Shown piece after piece: positions 19,851 through 31,615 of a stretch of DNA of 64,000 nt; position 1 is the stretch's first letter; each line of letters starts with the position of its first letter. This DNA is from Amyelois transitella. Its lineage: Eukaryota > Arthropoda > Insecta > Lepidoptera > Pyralidae. The position numbers and the translations under genes were made by a program. The notes beneath the pieces were generated by a model that saw nothing but the letters and a program-made list of their open reading frames with translations, searched no databases and was not told where the DNA came from. Location of the stretch: the NCBI RefSeq assembly GCF_032362555.1, contig NC_083520.1, positions 1,054,001 to 1,118,000 on the forward strand, given 5' to 3'.

Positions 19851-20405
19851 GATAAGTAGTTTTTATATAGCTATCAAATTTCGCTAGAATTTTGCAAAGC
19901 TACAAATACCACGTACTTTTACGAGTACGTTAGAATGCCAAATAAGTAGGATTTGGATATTTCCTTAACGATACTTCGGATGAAAGACATTTATAATTAC
20001 CACTGTTTAATCTCAGTATTCCGATGGAAGCGGATATAGAATATAAATGTAGCGGAGCCCAGGTTTCTAAATCTTACCGTCTGAGGGTGCAACTGTACCA
20101 AACAGAGCGAGATACCTGAATGAAAGGTTTTCCTGCAACGATTGTTTCAAAAATAAAAATGTGAATCTAATGTACTGCCTTTTTATAATTATCGCTATCA
20201 ACAACTAATTTATAAGCACTTATCTTTTTTAATTGTCGAGAGGGAGCCATTATGGGTCTACTTAAGAATTATCATGTCACTCATGTGTGCAATTTTCATG
20301 ACCGGAAACGGAGGTGTGAGAAAATTTACGTCTGTGAAGTGTTAATATTAAATAGATGTAATTCTTTTAACGCTATCGGAAAATTTTAGTTCGGTTACAT
20401 ATATT
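19851..20405. other. Spacer
   Basis: No recognised gene or repeat. Confidence 0.35.
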
Positions 20406-20407
20406 AA

Positions 20408-20560
20408 TACGTGACTATGTGTATGTACTTGGCGGGGTAGACAGAGCCCACAAGCTCAAAAAGACTGAAAGGCCACCTCCAGCTGTAGTATGGCTTTATA
20501 ATAGAATTGAGATTCAGATAGAGACAGGTTGCTTGCCCATCGCCTAAAAGAAGTTTCCCA
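20408..20560 (-). mobile_element. RTE-tailed SINE, partial
   Basis: GGCGGGGTAGACAGAGCCCA through TTGCCCATCGCCTAAAAG. A diverged copy without its head. Confidence 0.75.
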
Positions 20561-20743
20561 ATTAGGTGTTTGTCAGTCAGTATATTATGTATGTAACTCC
20601 TGAAGGTACAGTAGGTACCTACCATTGTGCTAGTTTCAGTATAATTCAAGCAAGTTATTTACAAACGGTACTATTTCTTTTATATTTCATATGCTGTCTT
20701 TGGAATTAACTAAAATAATTTTTAAGAAATACGTATTAGGTAC

Positions 20744-21386
20744 TTAAAGCTATTATTTATATTTCATGAATAATTATATTTTAAATATTACCCAATTCGA
20801 TATAGCATTTTTACATAAGATAATAAATAACTTGATTGATTCTTCTACACTCCTTTCGAAAGTAAATTTCATATCCAAAGCTCGACTTCCACTTCGCTCC
20901 TCTCGCAATCTACACATCTTAGTACCCCCTCAGCTTCGCAAAAATTACACTCGGAATAACTTTTTCTACCGTTGTTTATGTAATTACAATAAAAATTTCT
21001 CAGACGTTGACATTTTTTTAAACTCATTGCAGTCCACAAAAAATTTAGTTCGTAATAAGCTGTTATCAATACAAAACTAAGGTACAATACTACATATACA
21101 TACTAGTAATCGTTTGATGTCTACTCGTATTTCTGTTTGTATTTGTTTTTCTACGCAACTCAATGTCCTTCTCTTACTTTATATAATTGCCTTTATCTGA
21201 TACCTACCAAATTAGTTTTTCTTTTACCATCTCTTGCTGTTTGTTATAAGCACGCAATTTTTATTGTATTATTGCTCGACACTGTTTGGTCTATCTTTTT
21301 AAAACTGTATTATTGTACTTTTTGTTTCTTATGACTGTTTGTGTCAAAATAAATAAATAAATAAAAAAATAAATAAATAAATAAAA
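20744..21386 (+). mobile_element. 5'-truncated LINE with RT C-terminus and (AAAT)n tail
   Basis: The frame 20766-21080 encodes about 104 residues typical of the end of a Jockey/CR1-like LINE ORF2: IAFLHKIINNLID, ARLPLRSSRNLH, then NNFFYRCLCNYN and VDIFLNSLQS. An approximately 280-bp 3' UTR and an (AAAT)n tail follow. The ORF start is simply where the truncated copy becomes open. Confidence 0.75.
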
Positions 21387-21889
21387 TTTCGTATAAGTCA
21401 ATTAATTTCAGATTAATTCCAGATTTCTATTCTAAGCTTAGATAATTCAAGAAAAATTAAATTCATTTGTGAGCTATGATGCTACAGACAGACATAGAGG
21501 TCAAACTTATAACACGCCTTTTTTGCGTCGGGGGGAGAGATAACATAAAGTACCTATAGTTGTTGTGGCCTTTGTTGAAGAAGTACGCAGGGAAGTGGAA
21601 TGGTGTACACCCTTCCACTTCCCTTCTGCCTACCCCCCTTCTTCTTCTGCCTACCCCACTGGAGGGTAGGGCACTCATATGGTGAGGGAAACCTACGCAC
21701 TCAGGCAACTGAACATGTAACCATGATTGATCATGGATCATTATGTTTGTTAAGAAACGTAGTACGTATACTAAGATGTATCAATATAAGGTTTACATAA
21801 AATCCATTTCATTGACAAACAACATTCAATTTGTAACACACTGAGCCGAGTCCGACCAGCAGGCTTACTCTCGACTCACAATGACAATA
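21387..21889. other. Spacer with SINE C debris
   Basis: A weak type C fragment lies at 21678-21740 (GGTGAGGGAAACCTACGCAC). The adjacent C/T-rich text (21600-21665) has CCTTCTGCCTACCCCC repeats. No gene. Confidence 0.4.
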
Positions 21890-22177
21890 TGCCGTGTGGT
21901 TCCCGGCACCAATAGAAATTGCCGTGTGGTTTCCGGCACCAATAGAAAAAAGAATAGGACCACTCTATCTCTTTCCCATGGATGTCGTAAAAGGCGACTA
22001 AGGGGTAGGCTTATAAACTTGGGATTCTCCTTTTAGGCGATGGGCTAGCAACCTGTCATTATTTGAATGTCAATTCTATCTTAAAGCCAAACAGCTAAAC
22101 GTGGCCTTTTAGTCTTTACAAGACTGTTGACTCTGTCTACCCCGCAAGGGATATAGACGTGATTATATGTATGTATG
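21890..22177 (+). mobile_element. RTE-tailed SINE with duplicated head
   Basis: The 5' head GCCGTGTGGTTCCCGGCACC occurs twice in a row, spaced by CAATAGAAATT. The usual body then follows to ATATAGACGTGATTATATG and a (TGTA)n tail. Confidence 0.85.
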
Positions 22178-22440
22178 CACAATGACAATATACAATTCCA
22201 ATCTCAATGCAAGAAACGTCATTTGGCACTCTTGAATTTCACATTAGCGCCACATTGGGGCGAAATCGGGCGGATATTGAGTGAACTAACTAACATTGAG
22301 ATTGTGTTTTGGAACTTTGAATTCGTTACTCTTGAAGCCATCCGACTCTTTGTCCGAATTGTAATAAGAAATCCTTGTTGACTCGCAAGCTTTATGTTTG
22401 AATAGTTTGGTGATGATGGGATAGTAAATACCTTATTAAA
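22178..22440. other. Unique spacer
   Basis: No family recognised. The minus-strand frame covering it has no motif. Confidence 0.3.
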
Positions 22441-22545
22441 TTTATTCTTTATTGTAACAATTACAATTTGTATAGTACGATAGGCGGACTTAATGCTAAT
22501 AGCATTATCTAACAGTCTACCATTGGGTAAAGCGGAGAACCTTTG
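22441..22545 (-). mobile_element. LINE 3' end fragment
   Basis: TTTATTGTAACAATTAC, GGCGGACTTAATGCTAAT and TCTACCATTGGGTAAAGCGG. It matches another end at 40425-40515. Confidence 0.5.
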
Positions 22546-22809
22546 TGTGGGTGATAATAATAATGTATGTATAATAAACATACTTACTATAGGTACCATA
22601 TATACTAAAAACCTATACATAATATACCTATATACTCGTACTACACTAAACATACATACATATACATATCATATAAAATAATATATATATTTGCAGCATG
22701 CTCTCATGACTGAGTCAGAAACAGCTGAACCACGTGCGACTTAAACTGACACGGCTCGGAGAAGCTTGAACGGAATTGGGATAAATAGTTTGGTATCGTT
22801 TTTAATGAT

Positions 22810-22952
22810 CTTACATACATACGCCTTTATCCGTGTAAAAAACAGACTCACGGTCACCCAATCCAGGTTCATGGTCCTAAAGGCGCACCCCGGACTCCTC
22901 TCCAGAAAGGTGAGGATGAAACCAGGTCTAACGCCAGTAGCAAGAAGTAGTA
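22810..22952 (+). mobile_element. tRNA-SINE type C, 3' half
   Basis: CCCAATCCAGGTTCATGGTC, then GACTCCTCTCCAGAAAGGTG and AGGATGAAACCAGGTCTAA. Confidence 0.7.
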
Positions 22953-22980
22953 AGGTTCGAAGTCAATGAGTAAAATCATC

Positions 22981-23052
22981 TACATACATACATACATACA
23001 TATGGTCACGTCTATATCCCTTGCGGGGTAGACAGAGCCAACATTCTTGAAA
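22981..23052 (-). mobile_element. RTE-tailed SINE, 3' end only
   Basis: A (CATA)n run, then ATGGTCACGTCTATATCCC and TTGCGGGGTAGACAGAGCC. Confidence 0.8.
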
Positions 23053-23286
23053 TCATCTTATATATAAAATTCTCGTGTCACAATGTTCGCTCCCGTACCT
23101 ACTCCTCGGAACGGGTTGACCGATTCTCATGGAAATTTTGTGAGCATTTTGAGTAGGTCTGAGAATCGGCCAACATCTATTTTTCATACCCCTTAGTGAT
23201 TAGGGTTGACCACCTTTAACATTTTTTTACTAGAAATTACTAAAAAAATATTTATATGGCAAAACAACGTTTGCCGGGACAGCGAG
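23053..23286 (+). mobile_element. Helitron-like short element
   Basis: It runs from ATCTTATATATAAAATTCTC to TTTGCCGGGACAGCGAG and matches a second copy at 48192-48403. Its layout (TATAAAATTCTCGTGTCAC head, GGGACAGCTAG end) parallels the CTAG-ending elements below. Class assignment is by terminal pattern only. Confidence 0.5.
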
Positions 23287-23565
23287 TTATATGTATAGAA
23301 TATTATTTTACACATTATTAAAAAAATAATAACATTGATTGGAACATACAACTCATTTTGACGTTTTTCACCCTCCTTTTGTTGCAATGGGATAAAAAGG
23401 CATTAAAAGCAAATATTTATAGATCTAATTAAAATAATAATCGATCATAAGTTTTCTTTGAATAAAACATTAAAACTTTGCTGAACTGAATTAATAGTCT
23501 GGCTCAATTTTGAATTTTTTACGCTGAATGTCGTTTGATAACTTGTACTCCGGTAATTCACAGAT
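23287..23565. other. Spacer
   Basis: AT-rich. Nothing recognised. Confidence 0.3.
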
Positions 23566-23841
23566 CACATACATACATACATATAATCACGTCTATATCC
23601 CTTGCGGGGTACACGGGTAGACAGAGCCAACAGTCTTGTATAGACTGATATGCCACGTTCAGCTATTTGGCTTTAAGATAGAATTGAGATTCAAATAGTG
23701 ACAGGTTGCTAGCCCATCGCCTAAAAAAGAATCCCAAGTATGTACATAAGCCTATCTTTTAGCCGCCTTTTACGACATCCATGGGAAAGAGATGGAGTGG
23801 TCTCATTCTTTTTTGTATTGGTGCCGGGAACCACACGGCTT
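23566..23841 (-). mobile_element. RTE-tailed SINE, full length
   Basis: From the (CATA)n tail to GTGCCGGGAACCACACGGC. A small internal duplication (GGGTACACGGGTAGAC) lies near the tail. Confidence 0.9.
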
Positions 23842-23864
23842 CAATTCAATTCACAGATTTAGAG

Positions 23865-23990
23865 AGAGAGATTCTTTATTTGCATACCATAGTTTAATAA
23901 CAGGTTTTACAATTTAATTGTGAGCTGTAAATGGCGACCCCCAATGAGTATTGAAAACTTTATGGTATTCCAGTTACAATGAATGGTGTT
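23865..23990 (-). mobile_element. LINE 3' end fragment
   Basis: GAGAGATTCTTTATTTGCAT and then GGCGACCCCCAATGAGTATT read as an inverted A-tailed LINE end. Family not identified. Confidence 0.4.
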
Positions 23991-24110
23991 TCTATAATTA
24001 TAATTATTACAAGTTAATCCAAAAGTGTTCACAATGATACTTGCACATTCAGACAACTTAATCTGTAACCCCATTTTATGAAACCGTGATCTAAGTTGGG
24101 TATCTATTAG

Positions 24111-24322
24111 GTTAATCTCAATTCTATCACTAAGCTAAACAGCTGAGCGTGGCCTATCAGTCTTTTCAAGACTGGTGGCTCTGTCTACCCTGCAAGAGAT
24201 ATAGACGTGACTATATGAAATGAAATGAATTCATTTCAAATATAGAGGACAAAGTAGGGATATAGACGTGATCATATGTATGTATGTATGTTAGATACAT
24301 ACATACATACATATGATCACGA
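24111..24322 (+). mobile_element. RTE-tailed SINE pieces
   Basis: A 3' half (24111-24218), a second tail piece (24254-24291) and a short inverted tail (24297-24322). Successive insertions into one another's simple-repeat tails are likely. Confidence 0.7.
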
Positions 24323-24473
24323 TTAGGTCCTTTTGCGAGATAAATGTCAGAAGTGTCGCAAAGCGAACCAATGGCCTCAAAGCATGGAGGATGTAACAGG
24401 CATAGACAATGATGCAGATGGAGAAAGAAAATTATTGATTTCTACTTTATGTGATGTAAGTAGATATAATATG
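24323..24473 (+). other. Unrecognised open island between SINEs
   Basis: About 140 bp of G/A-richer, non-repeat sequence stays open on the plus strand (MRDKCQKCRKANQWPQSMED and onward, with a CxxC). It ends before the GTAAGT at 24458. It could be a stray exon or debris; I do not recognise it. Confidence 0.2.
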
Positions 24474-24731
24474 TGCCGTGTGGTTCCCGGCACCAATACA
24501 AAAAAGAATAAGACCATTCCATCTCTTTCCCACGGATGTCGTAAAAGGCGAGTAAGGGATAGACTTACAAACTTTGGATTCTTTTTTAGGCGATGGGCTA
24601 GCAACCTGTCACTATTTGAATGTCAATTCTATCATTAAGTCAAATAGCTGAACGTGACCATCCAGTCTTTTCAAGACTGTTGGCTCTGTCTACCCCACAA
24701 GGGATATAGACGTGATTATATGTATGTATGT
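24474..24731 (+). mobile_element. RTE-tailed SINE, full length
   Basis: GTGCCGTGTGGTTCCCGGCA to ATATAGACGTGATTATATG with a (TGTA)n tail. Confidence 0.9.
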
Positions 24732-24985
24732 GATGTAAGTATTTTGTCTCTGACTATGAATATGGCAACAAAATGTAAAACTAACATGTCGCAAACTTTC
24801 ATTTTCTCACGCTTCGATTGCTCACAATTACATTAAAATTGTTCGCAATTGATACAATTTCCTTGGATTACAATTATAAGAAGTTGCAGTATGTATTTAA
24901 GGGCGTTCACACATTCAGGGGCATCGCATCGCACCGCGCTGACGGTACCGGCCCGCACGACGTAGTGAGCAAGGAATAAATATAT

Positions 24986-25086
24986 ACATACATACATATG
25001 GTCACGTCTATATCCCTTGCGGGGTAGACAGAGCCAACAGTCTTGAAAAGACTGAATGGCCACGTTCAGCTATTTGGCTTAATGAT
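24986..25086 (-). mobile_element. RTE-tailed SINE, 3' half
   Basis: (CATA)n, ATGGTCACGTCTATATCCC and on to TTCAGCTATTTGGCTTAATG. Confidence 0.85.
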
Positions 25087-25134
25087 GTGAATGAATGAAT
25101 GAACCACACTGCACACAATTAAATATATACTAAT

Positions 25135-25535
25135 ATAAATTCAAATTCAAAATTTTTATTCATTGTTGTAGGATACTTCGTATCACTTAATAATTGTCAA
25201 AACGTATGGTTTAACAACATTGGTTGACGTCAAACAAATTACTTAAAACTAAGTTTACTGCCGCTTCCAAGGCGTCAGTGCAGAAGAAGCGGTTTCTTTT
25301 TTTATTCTTATTTTCTTCTATATATACTAAGTGATGTCGTGCCGCCGCGGTCTCCCCTGCCTCTCTCTTCGCCGCCCGGGGATCCTTTACGAGCACGCGC
25401 CCGGGACTTTCTTCTTGGACTCCGTCAGCGCTCACCAAGTTAAGCTCGCTATCCTTAGGCCACTTATTGCTAAATCTCACGTCAAGACACGCTAAACTAC
25501 CCTCGTATATACGTTTTACTGTCCGCTTCAAAAAA
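25135..25535 (-). mobile_element. LINE ORF2 C-terminus and 3' UTR
   Basis: Same family as 54340-54690: AAAATTTTTATTCATTGTTG, ACATTGGTTGACGTCAAAC and CTGCCGCTTCCAAGGCGTC, followed inward by GC-rich former coding sequence. The minus frame is open but carries no intact domain. Truncated and dead. Confidence 0.65.
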
Positions 25536-25589
25536 TATAATAAATATTGTCGTTAATATTGCAGAGATCATGGAAAGATCTCTACAATA

Positions 25590-25650
25590 TTAACGACCCT
25601 GCCTACCCCTCCGGGAAAAAGGCGTGATTTTATGTTATGTTTGTTATGTG
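25590..25650 (+). mobile_element. RTE LINE 3' tail
   Basis: CCTGCCTACCCCTCCGGGAA and AAAGGCGTGATTTTATG: only the end remains. Confidence 0.65.
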
Positions 25651-25859
25651 AACCTTTAAATGTTTAACTTATCCTAATCGTCATTGCGCCTTCATACTTA
25701 TCGGTGTACGGTGTGAAAACGGCCTTAAGTTGAATAAATAAAACGGAATAGTACCTATATAATGTAAGTTACAATATTCAATCACGGAGAGACAGGTAAA
25801 TTTATAATACGACACATTCAGAAAAATGTTGTTATAGGTAATAGCGAGTAAAAATCACA

Positions 25860-26090
25860 CATATCGAGTTACCCCCAATGTAAGTTCGAGACTTGATACA
25901 TAAAATTGGCTCGGGAATAGGATACAAAACTATTTTAGGTCTGGATAATTGCAGTTTCCAAAGATTACGCGAAAAGCGACCAAGTAGGTACATTATAAAT
26001 AGAATGGAGCTTAATACACTGCCTTGTGGTGTACCGTTATTTGCATAACATATAAGTGATAGGTAAAGATTTCGAGTAGATGAAATCATT
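25860..26090 (-). mobile_element. LINE reverse transcriptase fragment
   Basis: The minus strand reads NGTPQGSVLSSILFIMYL, the G-x-PQGS motif of non-LTR reverse transcriptases (palm region), then a degenerate stretch. About 80 residues remain. Confidence 0.65.
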
Positions 26091-26450
26091 AAAAATATAT
26101 GAACCTTTTTTCGGTACTAGTACGAAAGAAGTCAAAAACATGATGTTTTAAGTATATTATAAGGAAAAAGAGGTAAATCAAGTGAATGGCTTTATACATG
26201 GCGGTTTCTTCTTTAAGCTTAGCCCCCTGACATTTCTTCTTAATTTTAAATTAATCCATCCAACCAAACATAGCCTCCGAATCTTGTCACTATTACCTCT
26301 GCTCTGTCTCCCTTGTAAGGGATAAATACTGAGGTCCTGTCAGATCCACAAGCTTATGCTTTTTATTATCGTAGATTATGTACTTTCAGAGCCAATATAT
26401 ATAGATAGCTTAATAAATATCAAGATTTAGTATTTCAAGATAAATTTACA
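26091..26450. other. OR-b 5' flank
   Basis: Spacer directly upstream of OR-b. It should hold the promoter, but no core element can be assigned with confidence. Confidence 0.35.
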
Positions 26451-29400
26451 ATGCGGTTTTTGGAAACCCTATCAAGATTCGGGCCGAAATACTGTGACCT
26501 GCCTGACTTTCTGTGGAATATGACCGTGTTGTTACGGCTCTTCATTTTGGACATTGACAGTCGCAACAAGAAAGGTGAGATTTCTATATACCTAGGTTCT
26601 AAATAAAATCATGCCCCTTTCCAGGATACAAGGTATAGAATTCATATTTCCACCAATAAAAAAATGAATATGATCACTCCATCTCGTTCCCATAGATTTC
26701 GTAAAAGGCGATTAAGGGATAGGCTTATAATAAACTTGGGATTCTTCTTTTAGGCGATGGCCTAGCAACCTGTCACTTTTTGATTCTCAATTCTATCATT
26801 AAGCCAAACAGCTGAACGTGGCCTATCAGTCTTTTCAAGATGGTTGCCACTGTCCTCACCCCGCAAGGGATATACACGTGATTATATGTATGTATACCAC
26901 GATCTCTGCATACTTCTTTCACTTCATCCAAATTTATAATTCTCTTCATGCAAGCTCGTCGCTCAAACCGATAGGATAACGATTAAATTTATTGCACTAT
27001 CTTCAAGTTTTAAGAAAGCGTGGATTTATCTAAGGCTCGAGATCCAGTAAGTCCTAAGGCGACTAGGATAAGTAGCGAGCTTTTAACTTTGTGAGCGCCG
27101 GAGTAGACCAAAGAAGAAGGTTCAGAGCACGCGCATATAGGGTACCCGGGTTATATATAATATAATATATATATATATATATATTTGTATATATATTTAT
27201 ATATATATTATTTATAATATATACGGGTTATATATAATACTAGCTGTGCCCGCGACTTCGTCCGCGTGGAATAGTTATTTTGGGCATCATATTTATTTCG
27301 GTCACGCGTATTAGAAAGAACGCTGGTTCGCCGTATTAAATGTTTCTCTGCAAATTGCTTATAACGACTAAGTATATCTCAAAACCTATTCGTCTGATTT
27401 ATATACTGTAAATGGCAATTTTAGTCTACATGAAAAGCCGAAAGTAATAAACACATTTATTTGGATAAGGATTAATACTGAATTAAGAAAATTGGTTTCA
27501 AAATAACTAATGTTTATAATGAAAAAATAATCTTAAAAAATGAACATAAAAGTGGTTATTGTAAGTAAACCTTAAGAGATAGATATATGCTCTCACGGAC
27601 TTTTTTGTGGCAAAAAATGAGTACTACACATCTTTAGTACATTGTTTTACTATATCTTTGTTGGTTTGCGCAGCGTTCGCGTGGAAAGCTCGCAGATGGC
27701 CGACTCATTCAACTTTCACCTGCATTGTTGACGTTTCCCGTAGGAAATCCGGGATAAAATGTAGCCTATAGCCTTCCTCGATAAATAGACTATCTAACAG
27801 TGAAAGAATTACTCAAATCGGTTCAGTAGTTTCTGAGATTAGCGCGTTTAAACAAACAAACAAAACAAACTCTTCAGCTTTATAATATTAGTATACGAGT
27901 AGATATACGGGACAAATTACACAGATTGAGTTAGCGTCGAAGTAAGTTAGAGACTTGTGTTACGAGATACTAACTCATCGATACTATATTTTATAATACA
28001 TACTTATATACATAAACATCCAAGACCCAGGCCAATCAGAAAAAGTTCTTTCCTCATCATGCCCTGACCGGGATTCGAACCCGGGACCATCGGTGACACA
28101 GACAAGCGTACTACCGCTGCGCCACAGAGGCCGTCAAAAGGGTTGTGAAGAGTGACGCAGGGGAGACCACGGTGGCCCGAAGTTACAAGTTGTGTAAGAG
28201 CTTTATTATACTTCTCTGTTAATTAAAATTTCAGGTCTACCTATTATCTCCTACTTCATCTTTCCTCTTATACTTTTCGCATTTGTGTACGTGTACCTCA
28301 TTTCTGGCCCGTGGTATGTCCTCTACAGGTTAGTAATTCACCTATTCAATTATATTTATTCTGTAACAAATATGCGATAGTCTAATTTGCTATTTGGAAA
28401 TTCAAAAACTAATGAAATTTTAAAAAATTGTAACTTTACATACATAGACTAACTTTATACATATTTAATGTATAAAGTTTCTTTGTTTTATTATTCTTGT
28501 TTCTTTATTTTATTATACTTGTTACATAGTGTATAATTATGTAATGCGTTGCAGAGACTAAGTTTAGCTTTTTTGTGGACTGTTAGTAGGGAAATGTAGG
28601 TACATGATATTTTGGCCTTTATCACCTATGTTACTCTCATCAGGAGCTTACAAATGGAGGAGATCAACGAAAAGACTCGGATTAAGGTTCTTTCAATGGT
28701 CATTTGCTCCCAGATTTCTCCGATCAAGTGGCTCTTCCTTCTCATAAACAGGTTAGCAAGTTAGTTAATGTTCTCATCATCCGATTCCTAGCGTTTTTTC
28801 AAACTCAATCACAAAAATATTTATTGCTTTACTGCGTAGACATGTTGATGGAAAAACATTTAACCTTAAACTTGGGATTCCTCTTTTAAGCGATGGGCTA
28901 GCAACCTGTCACTATTTGAATCTCAATTCTATAACTATGACAAACAGCTGAGCGTGGCCTATCAGTCTTTTCAAGACTGGTGGCTCTGTATACTCCGCTA
29001 GGGATGCAGACATTGATCATATGTATGTATGTATGTACAAATTTAAACAAAATTTCAGTTCGGGAATAAAAGTTTTATTGGACAAGTACTTATCATGCGA
29101 CGCTGAGGTGGAACCCGACAGTAGGATGGCGATTAACATTAAGACGAAGATGAGGGAGATCAAGATGAGAGCTATCACCTACTGGCTGCTGGTGATGATG
29201 ACCGGGGTACTGTTCGACTTGAGACCGTTCTTTTATCCGAATCAGAGGACTGCGATTGTCGACGATTTTATATTTTACGGTGAGAAGTTAATTGATAATG
29301 GTATTAGTTAAAGTTCAGTACCTATCGCCCTTCGGATAATATTATGTTTAGACTTGTATACGCAATTACCGAAGTTAAATGTGAAATAAATATGACAAAC

Positions 29401-30698
29401 ACAAGAACTTGCAAAGGTGACCATTTCGTGGCGAGTGCGTATCAGACGGACCCAATGTGTTGGTAAGTGCCTTCATGTTTCCTCACACACTGCGATAAAC
29501 CCAATATATACTTCAAGGTGTGATCTAGAATCAGCCGGAGATTAGACAGTTTCCAAATCTGGTAGCATGCATATGTTCAGGATTTTGGCAGCGGTTACGG
29601 TTTAGATTATTTTGTTTAATCTCAATTCTATCATCAAGCCAAACAGCTGAACGTGGCCTATCAGTCTGTTCAAGACTGTTCGCTCTGTCTTTTGCACAGT
29701 AGACGTGATTATATGCAGGTATGTATATAACACGGTGCACTTTTATAAAAAAAATGTGCCGTGTGTGGTTGATATTCTTAGCAATTTTGTTTTGGACCAC
29801 TCCATCTCTTCGATGTGCTTGTCGTAAGAGGCGGCTAGTGAAACAATGATGATTCAAACTGAATTAGAGGCTCTCATGTTTACAGGGTCACGGCATTAAA
29901 TTAGTCAGTAGACCCCAGGCTTTAAATGGACGCAATCGGATAAATGTTAGAAGGATTACTGAAATTAATGTATAAAGTGTTTAAATAACGTTTAATTATT
30001 TTTCAGGTTTAGAGCCAATGTTGGAAACACCTTACTACGAGTTGGGCAGTCTTATGATGACTCTTGGGAGTTTCTTTACTGTTTACCCTCCAGCCACAAT
30101 AAACGGCATGCTCATAGCTTTAGTTGGCTACACCGAATGCCAATTGTTGGCCCTTAGCTGCGAACTCACTTCAATCTGGGATGACGCCGAAGAACATTGT
30201 GAAAAATTAAAAGATAACCAAACTGGCAAACATATAAATGAAATTGAGGTTAAAAATACATTCATTAGTAATAAGTTAAGAAGTATTTATAAATCTCATG
30301 TTACTAATATAGCTCTGGTAAGGGAAATTGAACGGTTGTTCAAGAACGCCTTTGCTGGTGAACTTTTTATGATGATAGTTAGTCTAACCATAGAACTGCT
30401 GGGTGGTTTAGAGAAAACGTACGATCAGATACCTTTTGCATTCTTTTGCATAGGAATTGAGTGTTACTTAGGCCAGAAGTTGATTGACGCCGGCATAGTT
30501 TTTGAGAATGCTCTATACGACAGTAAATGGGAGAACTTTGATGTTAGTAACAGAAAATCTATTTTGTTGATGTTAATGAATGCTCAGAACACGCTGAACT
30601 TGTCGGCAGGAGGAATAGCCATCATGCACTATGAGCTCCTGATGAGCATGCTTAAGAGTATTTACTCCGCATACAAAACGCTAGAAACCCAAGAGTAA
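26451..30698 (+). CDS. Odorant receptor (OR-b), 412 aa, five exons
   Basis: Exons 26451-26574, 28235-28328, 28644-28751, 29059-29279 and 30007-30698 join in frame to 412 residues. Exon sizes (124, 94, 108, 221, 692) equal those of OR-a except that exon 3 has two more codons. It begins MRFLETLSRFGPKYCDLPDF. Hydrophobic segments occur near ISYFIFPLILFAFVYVYLIS, AITYWLLVMMTGVLF and MIVSLTIELLGGL. The C-terminus has GQKLIDAG, WENFDVSNRKSILLML, LSAGGIAIM and the ETQE end shared with OR-a. It lies head to head with OR-a, about 8.1 kb away. AATAAA follows at 30711. Introns 1 and 3 contain SINEs; one ends about 20 bp before the exon 4 acceptor. Confidence 0.92.
26645..26896 (+). mobile_element. RTE-tailed SINE in OR-b intron 1
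   Basis: A diverged copy from CACCAATAAAAAAATGAATA to GTGATTATATGTATGTAT; the head hairpin is lost. Confidence 0.8.
26897..26985 (-). mobile_element. RTE LINE 3' end in OR-b intron 1
   Basis: ACCACGATCTCTGCATACTT and CTCTTCATGCAAGCTCGTCG match the inverted coding end of the LINE at 1-720 and 41786-42000. Confidence 0.65.
27160..27235. repeat. AT-rich simple repeat
   Basis: Runs of (AT)n and (TATATT)n in OR-b intron 1. Confidence 0.8.
27240..27893 (-). mobile_element. Helitron-like element, CTAG end, with extra internal sequence
   Basis: The left side is the inverted 3' end, ACTAGCTGTGCCCGCGACTT with CGTCCGCGTGG. The right side has CTGAGATTAGCGCGTTTAAA and CAAACTCTTCAGCTTTATAA, then TATTAGTA. 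About 400 bp of extra sequence separates the two ends compared with the short copies. The hairpin before CTAG suits a Helitron 3' terminus. Confidence 0.6.
27901..28139 (-). mobile_element. tRNA-SINE type A in OR-b intron 1
   Basis: Inverted copy of the element at 52446-52676. The box B complement GGGATTCGAACCCGGGACC and the box A region CTACCGCTGCGCCACAGAGG are clear at its right end, and ATACGGGACAAATTACAC marks its 3' tail. Confidence 0.85.
28869..29037 (+). mobile_element. RTE-tailed SINE ending just before OR-b exon 4
   Basis: 5'-truncated copy from AACTTGGGATTCCTCTTTTA to a (TATG)n tail at 29022-29037. The exon 4 acceptor follows at 29057-29058. Confidence 0.85.
29280..30006. other. 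OR-b intron 4, with SINE debris
   Basis: A plus-strand SINE 3' half with a partly altered tail lies at 29613-29727, and a scrambled SINE head (GTGCCGTGTGTGGTTG) at 29755-29840. The rest is unique. Confidence 0.5.
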
Positions 30699-30719
30699 AC
30701 GATTATTGAAAATAAATAT

Positions 30720-31610
30720 TTTTTTTAAATTAAAGGAATTTATTCAAGGAAATATTGTTTTACAAATCCTTTATTGATTGTTAACTCTTTTGAGCACATA
30801 AAAAAAAATAACGCAATACCTATTTGGTTTGAACGCACTTTCATATATACAATGATAAATTGCTTTCTTCTTCTTATTTTATAAAAGTGCACAACTTTCT
30901 TCTTGCAACATGCAGAAGAAGCGCTTCGAATCCTCGCGTTAGTCTGTATTCTTAGAACTGGAGTGTCTGGTGATAAAAACTCTGCAGTGTTCCAACTTTC
31001 AACGAGGTATAGATTTTGACAAACAGCACAATAATGTTCAGTTCAACACACTTATCCTTTCATTGATTTACTTATCAATGTATTTTGATGAAATTAAACT
31101 CCATATTCTACCTAAACAGTCGTTTATATTTTCAAGATCACAACCCGAAATGCAATTACAATTCTTAATTGTATTTTGGCTAATACATAGTACAGGTATA
31201 AGTATGTACTAGGATTACATATAATTATCATACAAATAATGTGTACTGCACACGGCACAGACATTACGACTAAATTATATGCAAGGATCATGAATGGGAA
31301 AATTGGCAGATGCTCTTGGAAATTATATGAATAAATGTCGTGATGATTTGAGCACTCGAGTAGGTAGTTAAATTGGAAATGATACAAGCAGTAGCTAAAT
31401 TATGTATTTTTAAATTCCTATTTATTAAGCAGGCAATAATATATATGTATATATAATGAATGCTATAATGTTAGCAAGTTCGAGTACATTACTTTAAACA
31501 TTAACCGATGCTCTTACGGCGAGGGAAAACATCGTGAGGAAACGCAAATTAAAAAAAACTGGGTGATCCGATATTATAAATAAAATAACGAAGATATGAT
31601 TGCTGTTATT
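30720..31610. other. Convergent spacer between OR-b and OR-c
   Basis: About 900 bp between the two 3' ends. A small type C SINE trace (GATGCTCTTACGGCGAGGGA) lies at 31507-31545. No gene. Confidence 0.4.
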
Positions 31611-31615
31611 TTATT

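Noticed and set aside
24333-24638. 101-residue ORF as a gene
   Set aside because: Its second half is the SINE head and body (RVVPGTNTKKN and onward), a spurious peptide that recurs at every plus-strand copy.
29021-29311. OR fragment beginning MYVCMYKFKQN
   Set aside because: The first residues are SINE tail and intron. The true exon 4 of OR-b begins at 29059.
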